The position numbers and the translations under genes are program-made. The notes under the pieces are model-generated. The model did no database searches. It was not told where the DNA came from and saw only the letters and a program-made list of their open reading frames with translations. From Nitzschia sp. pyKryTriq1 (taxonomy: Eukaryota > Bacillariophyta > Bacillariophyceae > Bacillariales > Bacillariaceae), in NCBI GenBank assembly GCA_956465555.1, contig OY101122.1, forward strand, positions 259,001 to 323,000: DNA of 64,000 nucleotides, given 5' to 3'. Positions within the stretch are counted from its first letter, which is position 1. Every line of letters starts with the position of its first letter. Shown piece after piece: positions 51,038-61,505 of the stretch.

Positions 51038-53350
51038 CTACTCGTGCACATCTCCAACCAGTTGCGTTTTCATGAGCTCTCGAAAGGGTCCTTCGTTCGA
51101 TCGGAGTTCGTCAAAGGTCCCCGTTTGCACAATTGCTCCATCCTGAACGACGGCGATACGCGAGGCATGCCGAATCGTCGATAGTCGATGGGCAATGGAC
51201 AAAATCGTTCGCCCAGCACCAGCACCATCACCTATACCTCCACCACGACTATTATTTTCGTCTTTGAATAACTGTTCCAAGGCCTTTTGGACCAAATGTT
51301 CACTTTGAGCATCCAACGCACTCGTAGCTTCGTCTAAAATGAGAATGGGAGCATTCTTGGCCAAAACTCTGGCTAGTGCAATCCGCTGTCGTTGGCCTCC
51401 CGATAGCTGCAATCCTCGTGGACCCACCAAGGTATCTAGTCCGTCGGGAAACTGTTCTGCAAAATCGAGGACGTTGGCTTGTCGTGCCGCGTGGATAATT
51501 TCTTCGTCCGATACCTTGTCCCATTCTCCATAACGAATATTATCTCGAATACTTCCTCGAAATAATACTGGATCTTGAGACACGACGCCAATCATATGAC
51601 GTACGTGCTCCAAGTCATATTCCGCCAGTGGTTTCCCGTCCAATTGAATCGATTTTACGTTGGAGGGATCGTAAAGTCGTGTCAATAAACTGGCAATGGT
51701 TGACTTGCCACTCCCGCTGCCTCCCACTAGGGCAATGACTTCGCCCGGTTGAATGGTAAGAGTAAAGTCTTTCAAGACGTCTACATCTGGTCGGGCAGGA
51801 TAGTGAAAATTCAAAGCTTTCAATTCAATCAAGGGGGCTTGAAGTGGAGGAGGAGAAGTAGAAGAGGTGGATGGTGAAACTGCAGTAGAAGTAGTAGTTG
51901 TTGTTGTTGTTGTCGAGGACACGGGGGGTGGCTGCGTCGTCCCATATTCTTCTGCCAGGTAATAGTCGATTTGCTGTAGAGGATCGATCGATGCTATTCG
52001 CTCCTTGTCTAATCGATTCTTCTTCGATGCCGATGATGATGATGTTGTCATGGGAATGGCCGGAGTCCGGTCCAAAATGGACAATATTCGTTCCGAGGCT
52101 GCCAAAGCCCGGACCCAATCGGAATAGACCGATGTCAAACTACTCAAATTGCCCGCCAACAAAAACGAGTACATGACAAATCCTGTCAAATCGCCAGCCG
52201 TCATGGATCCTTCCAATACCATACTTCCTCCATATCCCAACACGGCCAGGACTGCGGCATTTCCACTGATATGGGCTCCCGCCTCGAGTTTGGCTTGCAT
52301 GTGGGACGTATCGACGGATGTTTGATGGGCGGCGGCAATGGAATTGCGATATCGATTCGCTTCATAATCTTCCGCGACGAATTGTTTGACCGTGGAAACG
52401 GCCGACAAGGATTGTTCGGCTAATGTCGTTGCTTCTCCCAATAACGCTTGAACCTGTTCTTGTTGTTTTGACAATTGTCGTCCATAATGTCGCGAGAGAA
52501 TAAAAATGGGTGGCAATGTCCCACAGGAAATCGCCGCCAACAGTGGCGACGTATACAACAGCATGAGTGCCGATCCTCCCGACATGACGACTCCCCGTAA
52601 TCCCGCCACTGCCTGCGTCGTGACGGCCGATTGGACCATTTGCGCATCGGCGGTCAATCGCGATAATAAATCTCCAGTCGTTTGTTGGTCCATCCAGGCC
52701 GAATCTTGATGCAACAGCGACGCATACAATTGTTGTTTCAATCGTGCCACTATCCGATTCCCCGCGCGGGACAACCACAAGGTTCGTAAATACACACCCG
52801 CGGCTGCCACGGCATTGAGCCCAAACAATCCGGCCGCCAAAATCATCGGTGAGACTCCACCACCCTCCGCACCACCACCAGCCGAAGTTATCATGGTATA
52901 GTCAATGACACTTCCAGAAGCGTAGGGCATTAATAATGTCACGGAACTCGTCACTGCCAATGTCGATGCCGATAATCCAATCAAGGTCCATTCTTGCCGT
53001 GATAGTTCCAACAATCTAGTGAGAGAATCGCGAGAAGCGGGAGGAGTTAATGATGGTAGTAGTATAGTTTTGTTGTTCTTGGCTGGATCCTCTTCGTTGG
53101 TGGAAGCAGGAGTATTCGCGGCGGCGGCGGTGGTCAGGGTAGACTTAGTGTAATAGCGTCCATTACGATGGCCTTCCAAATCATGCACTCTTCGACCTGA
53201 TGATGATGATGATGATGATACGGATGCTGCCGCTGGTAAATAGTAGTGCCGTTTGGAAAGTATTATCATTTTGCCGACCGATAGTCGACGACGACACATC
53301 GTCGTACAAGTACTAGTAGTAGTACCCGACAACAATATTGCATTAATCAT
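51038..53350 (-). CDS. ABCB-type half ABC transporter, probably mitochondrial (ABCB10/Mdl1-like)
   Basis: 770 residues from ATG 53350, intronless. The first 60 residues are rich in Ser, Arg and Tyr with few acids (CRRRLSVGKMIILSKRHYY), like a mitochondrial presequence. Six membrane helices span about 118-420. The single nucleotide-binding domain has Walker A GGSGSGKST (about 542), signature LSGGQRQRIALAR (about 647), Walker B ILILDEATSALD and the switch His in SIAHRLSTI. All catalytic residues are present. A Thr/Ser-rich linker divides membrane and ATPase parts. As a half-transporter it should work as a homodimer in the inner mitochondrial membrane, but other locations cannot be excluded. Substrate unknown. 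Ends 104 bp from the convergent helicase gene. Confidence 0.9.
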   Translation of the reverse strand: MINAILLSGTTTSTCTTMCRRRLSVGKMIILSKRHYYLPAAASVSSSSSSSGRRVHDLEGHRNGRYYTKSTLTTAAAANTPASTNEEDPAKNNKTILLPSLTPPASRDSLTRLLELSRQEWTLIGLSASTLAVTSSVTLLMPYASGSVIDYTMITSAGGGAEGGGVSPMILAAGLFGLNAVAAAGVYLRTLWLSRAGNRIVARLKQQLYASLLHQDSAWMDQQTTGDLLSRLTADAQMVQSAVTTQAVAGLRGVVMSGGSALMLLYTSPLLAAISCGTLPPIFILSRHYGRQLSKQQEQVQALLGEATTLAEQSLSAVSTVKQFVAEDYEANRYRNSIAAAHQTSVDTSHMQAKLEAGAHISGNAAVLAVLGYGGSMVLEGSMTAGDLTGFVMYSFLLAGNLSSLTSVYSDWVRALAASERILSILDRTPAIPMTTSSSSASKKNRLDKERIASIDPLQQIDYYLAEEYGTTQPPPVSSTTTTTTTTSTAVSPSTSSTSPPPLQAPLIELKALNFHYPARPDVDVLKDFTLTIQPGEVIALVGGSGSGKSTIASLLTRLYDPSNVKSIQLDGKPLAEYDLEHVRHMIGVVSQDPVLFRGSIRDNIRYGEWDKVSDEEIIHAARQANVLDFAEQFPDGLDTLVGPRGLQLSGGQRQRIALARVLAKNAPILILDEATSALDAQSEHLVQKALEQLFKDENNSRGGGIGDGAGAGRTILSIAHRLSTIRHASRIAVVQDGAIVQTGTFDELRSNEGPFRELMKTQLVGDVHE

Positions 53351-53998
53351 TGTGGTCTACTACTGACTAAGCTTCCACCGATTGTGATAATGATAATAAT
53401 GATAATTATAGCCAGATGAGGCTCGGGTTTGGAGAGATGTGAGGTTGATGGCTGCGATGATCTTCCAAAAATAATCTCTGATATGCTCGCTGCGTTTTGG
53501 TGCGAGAAGAAGAAAAAATATTTTAGGATGTGTTCGTCGGAATTCCGTTTTTTGGTGCGTCAGTCTCGCAGACAGCCGAACAAATATCATAGAATAATAC
53601 AGAGTGACATATGCAAGAAAAATCGTCGTGTGAACTCTACTGTATAATACGGTGAGGTCCTTTCTTTTTAACGCATATTAGTCATGATTGTTGAGCGGGT
53701 GGACGTACGTACACAATGTCTTCTCCAGTATCTTTTATCTTCTTGCTCGCTCGCTCGCTCGGAAAGCAGTCGATCCGTGGAGCGCGTCGGCCGGCTTCAA
53801 GAAGGAATCTTTTTGTGTTCGTGGATCTTCTTTCCATTCTCGATTTTCTCCCCGCATCACTCTCGTCACTCGGAAGAGACTGCGACTACAGTACAGATGA
53901 GGTAGACCTTTCATCTCATTCACAACTCACAACATCTTATTCCCCTAGTGTATATCTTGGATAAAGATCCTTCATCCACATACATTAGTATCATTAGT
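53351..53998. promoter_or_regulatory. Shared upstream region of the ABC transporter and PH-array genes
   Basis: 648 bp between divergent ATGs. It includes a GCTCGCTCGCTCG run near 53748-53760 and A/T-rich blocks. The PH-array frame is open back to 53948 without an ATG. No further gene. Confidence 0.4.
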
Positions 53999-56619
53999 AT
54001 GTCTTCGTTTGCGCATTTCATGATGAACAATGCCTACGAGGTGGACGCCAAGGCCCAAGAAGCGAAACTCCGTACGTCGGAACCTCTTCTTCTCGGTGCC
54101 AACGAACACTTGGAGTTGGCCTTGAAGGAAGGACGCGATGGTCGGGATAAGTCGTATTTTACGACCCATCGGATTTTGATCAAGGATGGCAAAGGCATTG
54201 GAAAGAAACGCAAGAATTTCAAGAGTTTTCCGTATGCCAGTATTCAGGGATTTGCCGTTACGACCGCCGGCGCCTTTGACGATGATACGGAATTGGACGT
54301 TTGGGGATCGGCGGGACGGTTGGAATTGAATCTTGCCAAAGGACAAGTCAATTTGTTTGGCATTCAACAATTCTTGAGTCAAAAGGTATTGTCACTGCAG
54401 TCCAAGGCTCATAAAGCAAGTGGCGTGGGAACGCCGGATACCATTCCAGTCCAATCGGCAGGTATGGTCGGAGCCTTTTCGAGTTGGATCACCGGCGATG
54501 CGGCCACGTCCGACAATGCCAAGGTGGAACAACGTTTCAAGACGGAAACTCCCATTTTGCTCAAGGATGAACATGTCCAGTTGGCCTTTCAGAGTGGTCG
54601 GGACTATTTGGTCTTTACGAGTGATCGCATTATTCGTATTGATGTCAAGGGCCTGTTGGGCAAACGCGTCGAGTTTGAAAGTATCTTGTGGAATTCCATT
54701 TCGGCCGCGACGGTAGCCACATCCTCGGGTATTTTCGATCGAGACATGGAAATGACCTTGCATACCACGATTGAAGTCCAAGACAAGAAAGATCGTTCCA
54801 AAATTGAAATGGACTTTCGCAAGGGCAACGTGGATATCTTTGCCGTGCAAAAGATGATTGCCAATCAAATTTTGGGCAAGGATGAACGTCCATTGGATGA
54901 CGTCAATGTCAAAAACTCGGGATGGTCCTGGGCGAATCTATTTGATCGCGAAGCGAGTCGTCCGATGGATCCCAAAGTCATGGATCGGAATTTACGATCC
55001 AATCCGCCCCTCTTGCAGGGCAGTGAAACTGTGGAAATTGCGTTCAAGGGTATTCGAGATATGATTGTCTTTACCACCAAACGATTGATTATTATTGATC
55101 CACGAGGCGTGACTGGAAAACGAGTCGAGTACACGAGTATTCCGTACCGCTCAATGCTAGCATTTGCCATTGAAACGGCGGGGGCGATTGGCGATTTGGA
55201 TACCGAAGTGATGATCTGGACCGATATGAACTCCATCCCCGAAGACGAATCGGCAGAGCCTCCGGAACCTGCCAAACCTGGCAATGCATTTGTGGAATTG
55301 GAATTCAACAAGAAGCTGGTCAATCTCGTTGGTCTCAAAAGGTATCTTTCGCAACGTATCCTCAAGGCCAGTGCCGACTCGGCATCGCTGGAGGCCCTTC
55401 CACCCCCACCGAGTTTGGAACCCAATGAAAGTCTCATGGCCAACTTCTTTTCCTACTTCACAAATAATCAACGTGCCATTGACCCCAAAGCCATCGATGA
55501 CAAGCTCCACAACGATACCCCTTTGTTGCTAGACGACGAGCGTGTCGTCATGGCCTTCAAAGCGGGTCGGGACCTAACTCTATTCACCAACTTGCGAGTC
55601 TTGATCATGGATGTACAAGGACTGTCCGGAAAGCGTGTTAGTTACCGAAGCATTCCCTTTACTTCTATTCGAGCCTTTTCCGTGGAGTCGGCAGGTTCCT
55701 TTGACAACGATTCCGAACTGGATTTGTATACAGGCTCTCTGTGGCAAATGGGTAAAATCGAAATGGACTTTCGCAAGGGCCAAGTCGATGTCTTGACGAT
55801 TCATCGATTCCTATCCGCTATGATTATGGGCGACGCCCAAGAAGTCTCGGAATATTTGGATAGCCAAGGAGCTGCCATTAAGATTCATTCTGCCGGTGGA
55901 ATCGGAGCCTTTATCAATTGGCTGGGCGGAGACTCCACCGAACAGGATGCGGCACAAGCCGATAGTCAGTTGCACACGGACCCGCCCATTCTCATGGCCA
56001 AGGAAAAAGTGGAAAAGGTGTACAAGTCTGGACGCGACATGTTTGTCTACACGACACATCGCGTCCTTTTGATTGATGTACAAGGAATTCGAGGAAAGAA
56101 GGTGGAATATCTGGTGAGTACACAAGTATAGGGGATATTCACGATGGACGCTTTTGCTTGTTTGGTCGGTCGTTATTCTTTCGCCTTGTCATTGTTCCTC
56201 ACTTTGCCCGCTATTATGCTGTCGTTAGACCATTCCACACAAGTGGATTCATGGATTTGAAGTGGAGACTGCCGGGCATATGGATCGGTAAGACAAAGCA
56301 ACGGATTCCCGCCCTTCTTCATCCGCGTGTCTTCATGAGTGATTGATTCATTCTTCTCATTCCCCTTTTTTCTTTCTCAACTATAGTGATGCCGAAGTTT
56401 ATCTCAAGAACGATATTCCTGCCAAGGCAAAGATTCAGCAAGATATTCTCGTCAAGAGAGGCGATGGTACGTGGTGCTCTACCCGTCTTCATAGTGTTCA
56501 AGTGCGTCTGTTGTTGTGGCCAAAGAACTAACCATCCGATGCTTATTTTGTCGTGTTTCTCGGTAAAAGTCATGGAAGTCCAAAAGTATTTGACGGAAAA
56601 ACTAGTCATTACAGACTAA
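53999..56619 (+). CDS. Protein of five tandem bacterial-type PH (bPH) domains
   Basis: Four exons: 53999-56113, 56229-56287, 56387-56466 and 56570-56619 (introns 115, 99 and 103 nt), 767 residues. Exons 2-4 complete the last domain: VEYLTIPHKWIHGFEVETAGHMDRDAEVYL and RGDVMEVQKYLTEKLV, aligning with SIPFTSIRAFSVESAGSFDND and KGQVDVLTIHRFLSAMIM of the previous unit. Each unit of about 130-150 residues has a lead helix (PLLLDDERVVMAFKAGRD), TxxRxLIIDxxGxxGKRVEY, SIPYxSI and a closing helix. The pattern matches bPH (PF08000-type) domains, usually single in bacteria. The five units begin near residues 15, 165, 320, 475 and 625. Likely a membrane- or protein-binding scaffold; the ligand is unknown. 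The end is 97 bp from the convergent GT92 gene. Confidence 0.83.
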
Positions 56620-56716
56620 GAGTGATGATGCTCTATTAGTAATAAGATTAGACTTCTTTGTAGTACATTACTCTACTGACATAGTCGTGAGATGTGAGCA
56701 CTTTACTTACAGTAGT

Positions 56717-59493
56717 CTACTCTAGGCCTAGTCGACGGCGCAGACGGGGAACCCAGTACGCGTCTACTGCTGGGTTTGGGTAGCAGTTGTAGAGCATTCC
56801 ATTGTCATCGTGAGTCGTCGTCGGGTTCGAAGTGATGGAGGTATCTTCGTCTCCAGCGAGGGTCGAATTCATGGCGGGCCATGGATACCCCACCCAGCAT
56901 ATCCTTTTGCTCTCAGCCGACATTTGATGGCATTTCGTACTGTAATGCTTGGTACTCTCCTCGTCAATAGTCTTGGAATGGATCATGACAGCTTCTGTCA
57001 ATTCATCTGTGAGTCGTTCCGTTGGTTCATCATAACTACTCTTCCACGGCCCGTCGGATGGCGTTGTTCGATTCTGGTATTCGGCATAGGATTCAACAAG
57101 ACCTCTAGTGACGGGAGAATAATGAACGAATCTCAGGAGTACGTAGTCTGGTCGATAGACTTGTTTACGTGCTCGGTCGGCCCATTCCGGTTTGGGAAGA
57201 GGTACAGAATCACAATTGTACGCCTCCAGGAACGTTGTATTTGCTTTCATCACACGACTCAACCCTTTCTTTCTGCAACGTAAAACAAACGGGAAGCGCA
57301 GCTCCAATGGATTAGCAATCAATTGAAACAGCCCATGACCCATCATCATGGCGACTACTCGTAGACATAGTGTACTTACTCAGTGGCATCGAAGCGGAGC
57401 TTGGCGCGAGCGCTCTTGAATGATAAAATATTGCTTCCATCCGTTTGATGTGCTTGCCTCACAACGTCCTTCAAGCTCGTAAAGTTTCCTTGTGGAATTA
57501 GATACTCATCGGTATCGAAAGACGCTATCCATTCCGTAAACGGGCCATATCGCACTCGGCAACTATTCTCTGCTGCGTACTGTGAGCTTCGTTCTCCCGG
57601 ATTCGTGGCTCCAGGCTTTCGATTGTTGCAAACTTGACTCGGCCAGTCGATGCGAGTGACTCGTCCTGGTGGGAATTGATCCGTGACATCGGCCAGACTT
57701 GTCTCATTCGTGTAGGCTCCAGTATTATCGTAGACATAGATATGGTCCATTCCCACCATCAAGTGAAACTCGATCCACTCGCGCAGACGAGCCTTGGTCT
57801 CGGTGTCTACGTTCAATCCTCGCACATGAACACCACGTTCATGAAACGTCGCCGATGCCCAAAGACAAGCGGAAAGAAAGTGTGGCTTTCCTTCTTTGGT
57901 CGATTCTTGTGTCTTAAGTGTTGGTGCGACGACTTCCTTTGTCGTACTACCAGGAGTACTTTCCGTCGTTGCTGATGATCCTTGATGAGGCACCGAGGGT
58001 GGATAGCAAATGGGAATATTCTCCCACCTCCCACTTGCCTCGACACGTGGTAATACATTATGAGCGCCCCATCGCAAGTGCGGATCAAATCCAAACGCTG
58101 GTGGTGGTGGTGCCGTCGTCGTGTCGGAGAAGTTTTTATGGAATTTGTCATTGACGTCGGTAGCCCACTTGTTCCTAGGGCCTGCGAGTTCTTCGTTAAA
58201 ATACGCTTCAGCACCTCCGTATCGAACCGAGGTGCGGATGGGAATGATATCGACATGAAGCGTCGGTGTTCCGTCACTCAGAATAGTATTCCCGCTTGCC
58301 ACCAAACTTTGTAAGTGGGTGGGAACCGGGCAATGAAACAATAACGTGCTAGTCCAAAACATGTTGCTGTCAGTGCCACGGGGTGTCAAAACGAAGGGTC
58401 GATTCTTTCGGAAAGCGACGTAGTCATAGTTGAACGGATATCGACTCAGAGTCTCTTCCAAAATTAATGATTGTTGTGTGGCAAAGTCCGTGGTATGAAA
58501 TCGACAAATAAATCTTGTCCACATGCCATCTTCCGATGCTTCCTCCAGCGGCGCGAGGCGGTAGCGGGGTGTGTCGTCGTCGCCGCCGTCGTTGCTTTGT
58601 GTCGATGGACTCCGCCACAACGAGGGTGCCAATTGTTGGGCTTTGGTTTCACTAAGACGTTGGACACTCACAGGTTGTAACAAGGCACTTTGTGGTGTGA
58701 GCCGTTCCAAGTCGGGTCCGTAATTGGATCCTGTTTTGCACCTCCTTCGATTTTGTGCAATAAATTCAATTCGAGATCCATCGAGGGATGGAAAGACATC
58801 ATGAATCCATGGCAAGAACGGATCCGCTTCCACAGGACAAAACGGCGCCTCCTCCCAGGGATAATTTGGAGTTGTTGGTCGATCCAATAAGTTCCGGATA
58901 ACATTCGATGCTTTTCCTGTTGTTGGATCATGCTCTTCTGTCAATCCTCGATCGACGGGAAAATTCGCTGGTAGATCTTGGCACGTTTGTACTCGGGGGT
59001 ACTGGTAGACTTTGAGATCGTCGGGTGTCGTGGTCCGAAGTGGTAATGGGATATAAAAGTCAGGTGGGATACCCTTGTCAGACTTGTCGTCTTTTTCTGG
59101 GTAGCTGCGAGCGCGTCCCGTACCAGGGATCGTATCATTGAGTGTTGGCTCCAGATAGGCCGTCAAGATCCGTCGGACGCTTTGAGGTCCTTGGCGTTGA
59201 AGCAAAACTTCGGCGGTGGCTCGATTCGAATCCCAAAACGATGTCAACACTGCATCAGCATGATGTTTTGTGGTTGTGGATGGTACTGCTGCTGGTGGTT
59301 GAATCGTTTCATGCTGTGGTTGTGGTTGTGGTTGTCGTGGGAGTAGCAGTAGTTGTTGCTTGTTGCTGTGCACCGCAGCGATGATCGCCACTTCGAACTG
59401 TTGGGAAAGTAGACTCAAAATCCAAACATAACAGAAGCCGCACATACCGACTAAAACGAGAAGAACTCGCTTGGTGACTCTTCGAGATACCAT
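56717..59493 (-). CDS. Glycosyltransferase family 92 (DUF23) protein
   Basis: Two exons, 59493-57380 and 57272-56717 (107-nt intron, phase 2), 889 residues. The start is the ATG at 59493, which places the membrane anchor (VLLVLVGMCGFCYVWILSLL) right after a short basic tail; an ATG at 59637 would add 48 residues. The GT92 part lies at about 590-800: REWIEFHLMVGMDHIYVYDNT, RIDWPSQVC, then FTEWIASFDTDEYLIP with the metal-binding DxD, and across the junction DATEKKGLSRVMKANTTFL followed by YRPDYVLLRFVHYSPVT, a family hallmark. A long N-terminal luminal region (about 60-590) is not recognised. Expected to be a Golgi enzyme, galactosyltransferase-like in animals; the acceptor here is unknown. Confidence 0.88.
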
Positions 59494-59981
59494 TACTATA
59501 CTGTATTTTTGGCAAAAGAAGGAGACTGTTGCTGTTTTGTGATGATGTGCGATACTTTTGTGCTCTTGTTTTTTACTCCTTATTATGCGTCTACTGCGAG
59601 TAGAGGGGGCGAGAGAAAAATGAATGAGGGGTGGCATCCTCGTGCACCGCTAGGCGGAAATGGAAATCTATATTATCCATATCTGACGATGAACATTTAC
59701 ATTCATAACTGTTTTTTCATTCACGCTCATGACCCAACGGGTGGCATACCCAAATCCAAAAGAAATCTGCATCCGACCCACTACTTTTTTCAACGCACGC
59801 GCCGATGAGGTTATCGACCATGGCACACCACAACCGTTGCATGTACAGCTCTATTCATTCTGTCTACAGTCTCTGAGAGGGGTCTACTACAGGAAGCAAC
59901 TCTATAAACCCACATCTCTGTAGCGCAGTCTTCACGGCCAGAGTGTTTATACTCAAATAATCTAAACCTGCAGAATCCATC
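59494..59981. promoter_or_regulatory. Shared upstream region of GT92 and methyltransferase genes
   Basis: 488 bp between divergent ATGs. The GT92 frame is open back to 59637. No other exon or repeat of note. Confidence 0.4.
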
Positions 59982-61288
59982 ATGGGATTATCGAGATCAA
60001 ATACTACTACTACTACTAATGGTGGTGGGTGCGGGCGTGGAAGAATTGCAGTGGTCATTCTTTTTACAGTAGGGGTACTAGTCGCACTAGACTCCAGCAG
60101 CAGCAACAACAGTTTGACCATTTCAAGAATGGACAACATGTTCAATATTCCTAATAATCAGTATGGTGCCGATGCCGATGATGACGATGTTGATGATGAG
60201 GATCGTGCTGGAGGACTAAACGAAATGCCTATATCATCACCATCCTATAAGTTGGCATTCGAACAATCGGGTGGCTTTTTTGATGATATCCCCGATGAGA
60301 GCTGGAGACGGATGCAACAAATCGCTCGCCGTACATGGCCCAATCATTACACGGAGGATCTCCAACGGTACGCGAACCATCCTCAAAAGCTCAAGAGTAA
60401 CTGGTGGAATGCGGAGAATTTTCAAGAAGAAATGCACTGTCAATTTGCGGAGCGGCTTCCATCAGATTCCAACGGCGATGGTCCCAAGTGGGTCTGTGAT
60501 CCGCATCGCATTGCCCAACAGAAAGAATGTTTGGTGTATTCCATTGGATCCAACGGAAATGTTCAGTTCGAAAAGGCTGTCAAAGATCAGATTAGTCAGG
60601 GTTGCGAAATCCATACCTTTGATTTGATTGGTAGCAACAAACGGCACGGAAATTTTGCAAAAGCATTGGCGGGGGTGGCAACGTTTCATCGATGGGGACT
60701 CGGGACCGAAGAACAGGCTCAAAAGAATCCTAGTCAATTCAAAACTCTTTCCCAGACGGTGAAAGAACTCGGACACGAGGGTCGTCGCATTGACATTTTC
60801 AAAATCGGTACGTACCTTTGTTCTACAGTACTCGATAACCTTGATTGATTACCTGCTTGCTTGCTATGATCGCGGCGCATGAATACCATCATGATGCCCT
60901 TCTGTCGCCGTGTCCTCTTTCTTCTAGTTTTACACACGATGCGCCATTGATATCTCAAATAATATTGTTTTCTTCTTCAGATTGCGAACTCTGCGAGTGG
61001 CATGTCTACAAAGAATGGTTGCAACCACAATCGTCATCATCATCAGCAGTAGCAGTGCCCTTTGAGTTGAAACAGATTCTGGTAGAAACCCACAACGCCC
61101 CCATGCCGTATGCTCGCGATTTCTTTTTTGAGCTTCATGATGCGGGATATGCCATTTTTTCCAAAGAGGGAAACTTTCAGAATGCTTGCGGTGGTGTCGA
61201 ATTCGCCTTTTTAAAGTTGTCTCCCGAATTTTTCATTGACGGTAGTCTCTACAAGAACAGACAGTACAACAACATCTCAACAACATAA
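59982..61288 (+). CDS. METTL24/FkbM-like methyltransferase-domain protein, signal-anchored
   Basis: Two exons, 59982-60807 and 60981-61288 (173-nt intron, phase 1), 377 residues from ATG 59982 (ATCATGGGA). A signal anchor (IAVVILFTVGVLVALD, residues 22-37) precedes a Ser/Asn/Asp linker. The domain contains CLVYSIGSNGNVQFEKAV (glycine-rich SAM motif), CEIHTFDLIG, the HRWGLGTEE loop and, across the junction, IDIFKIDCELCEWHVYKEW, then LVETHNAPMPYARDFFFELHDAGY. The D-C-E-x-C-E-W pattern is characteristic of this group, annotated as methyltransferases of unknown substrate. The location, Golgi or ER lumen, is inferred from the anchor. Confidence 0.82.
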
Positions 61289-61505
61289 CAGCAGTGATCG
61301 ACCAACGCGACGTTTCTCCGTACGTGTACCGGTAGCTACCGCATCCATGATCATCATAATATGCGTGTACTCGTACAGTTTCCTTTTATTAGCGCGCCTA
61401 TTGCATATTCCTTGATATTGTTACTACTAATAGAAGTAGAGAGTAGGGGTGGGAGGAGCATGATGCTGCAGTAGCAGTAGTAGTAGTAGTATAGTGCTAT
61501 TATTT

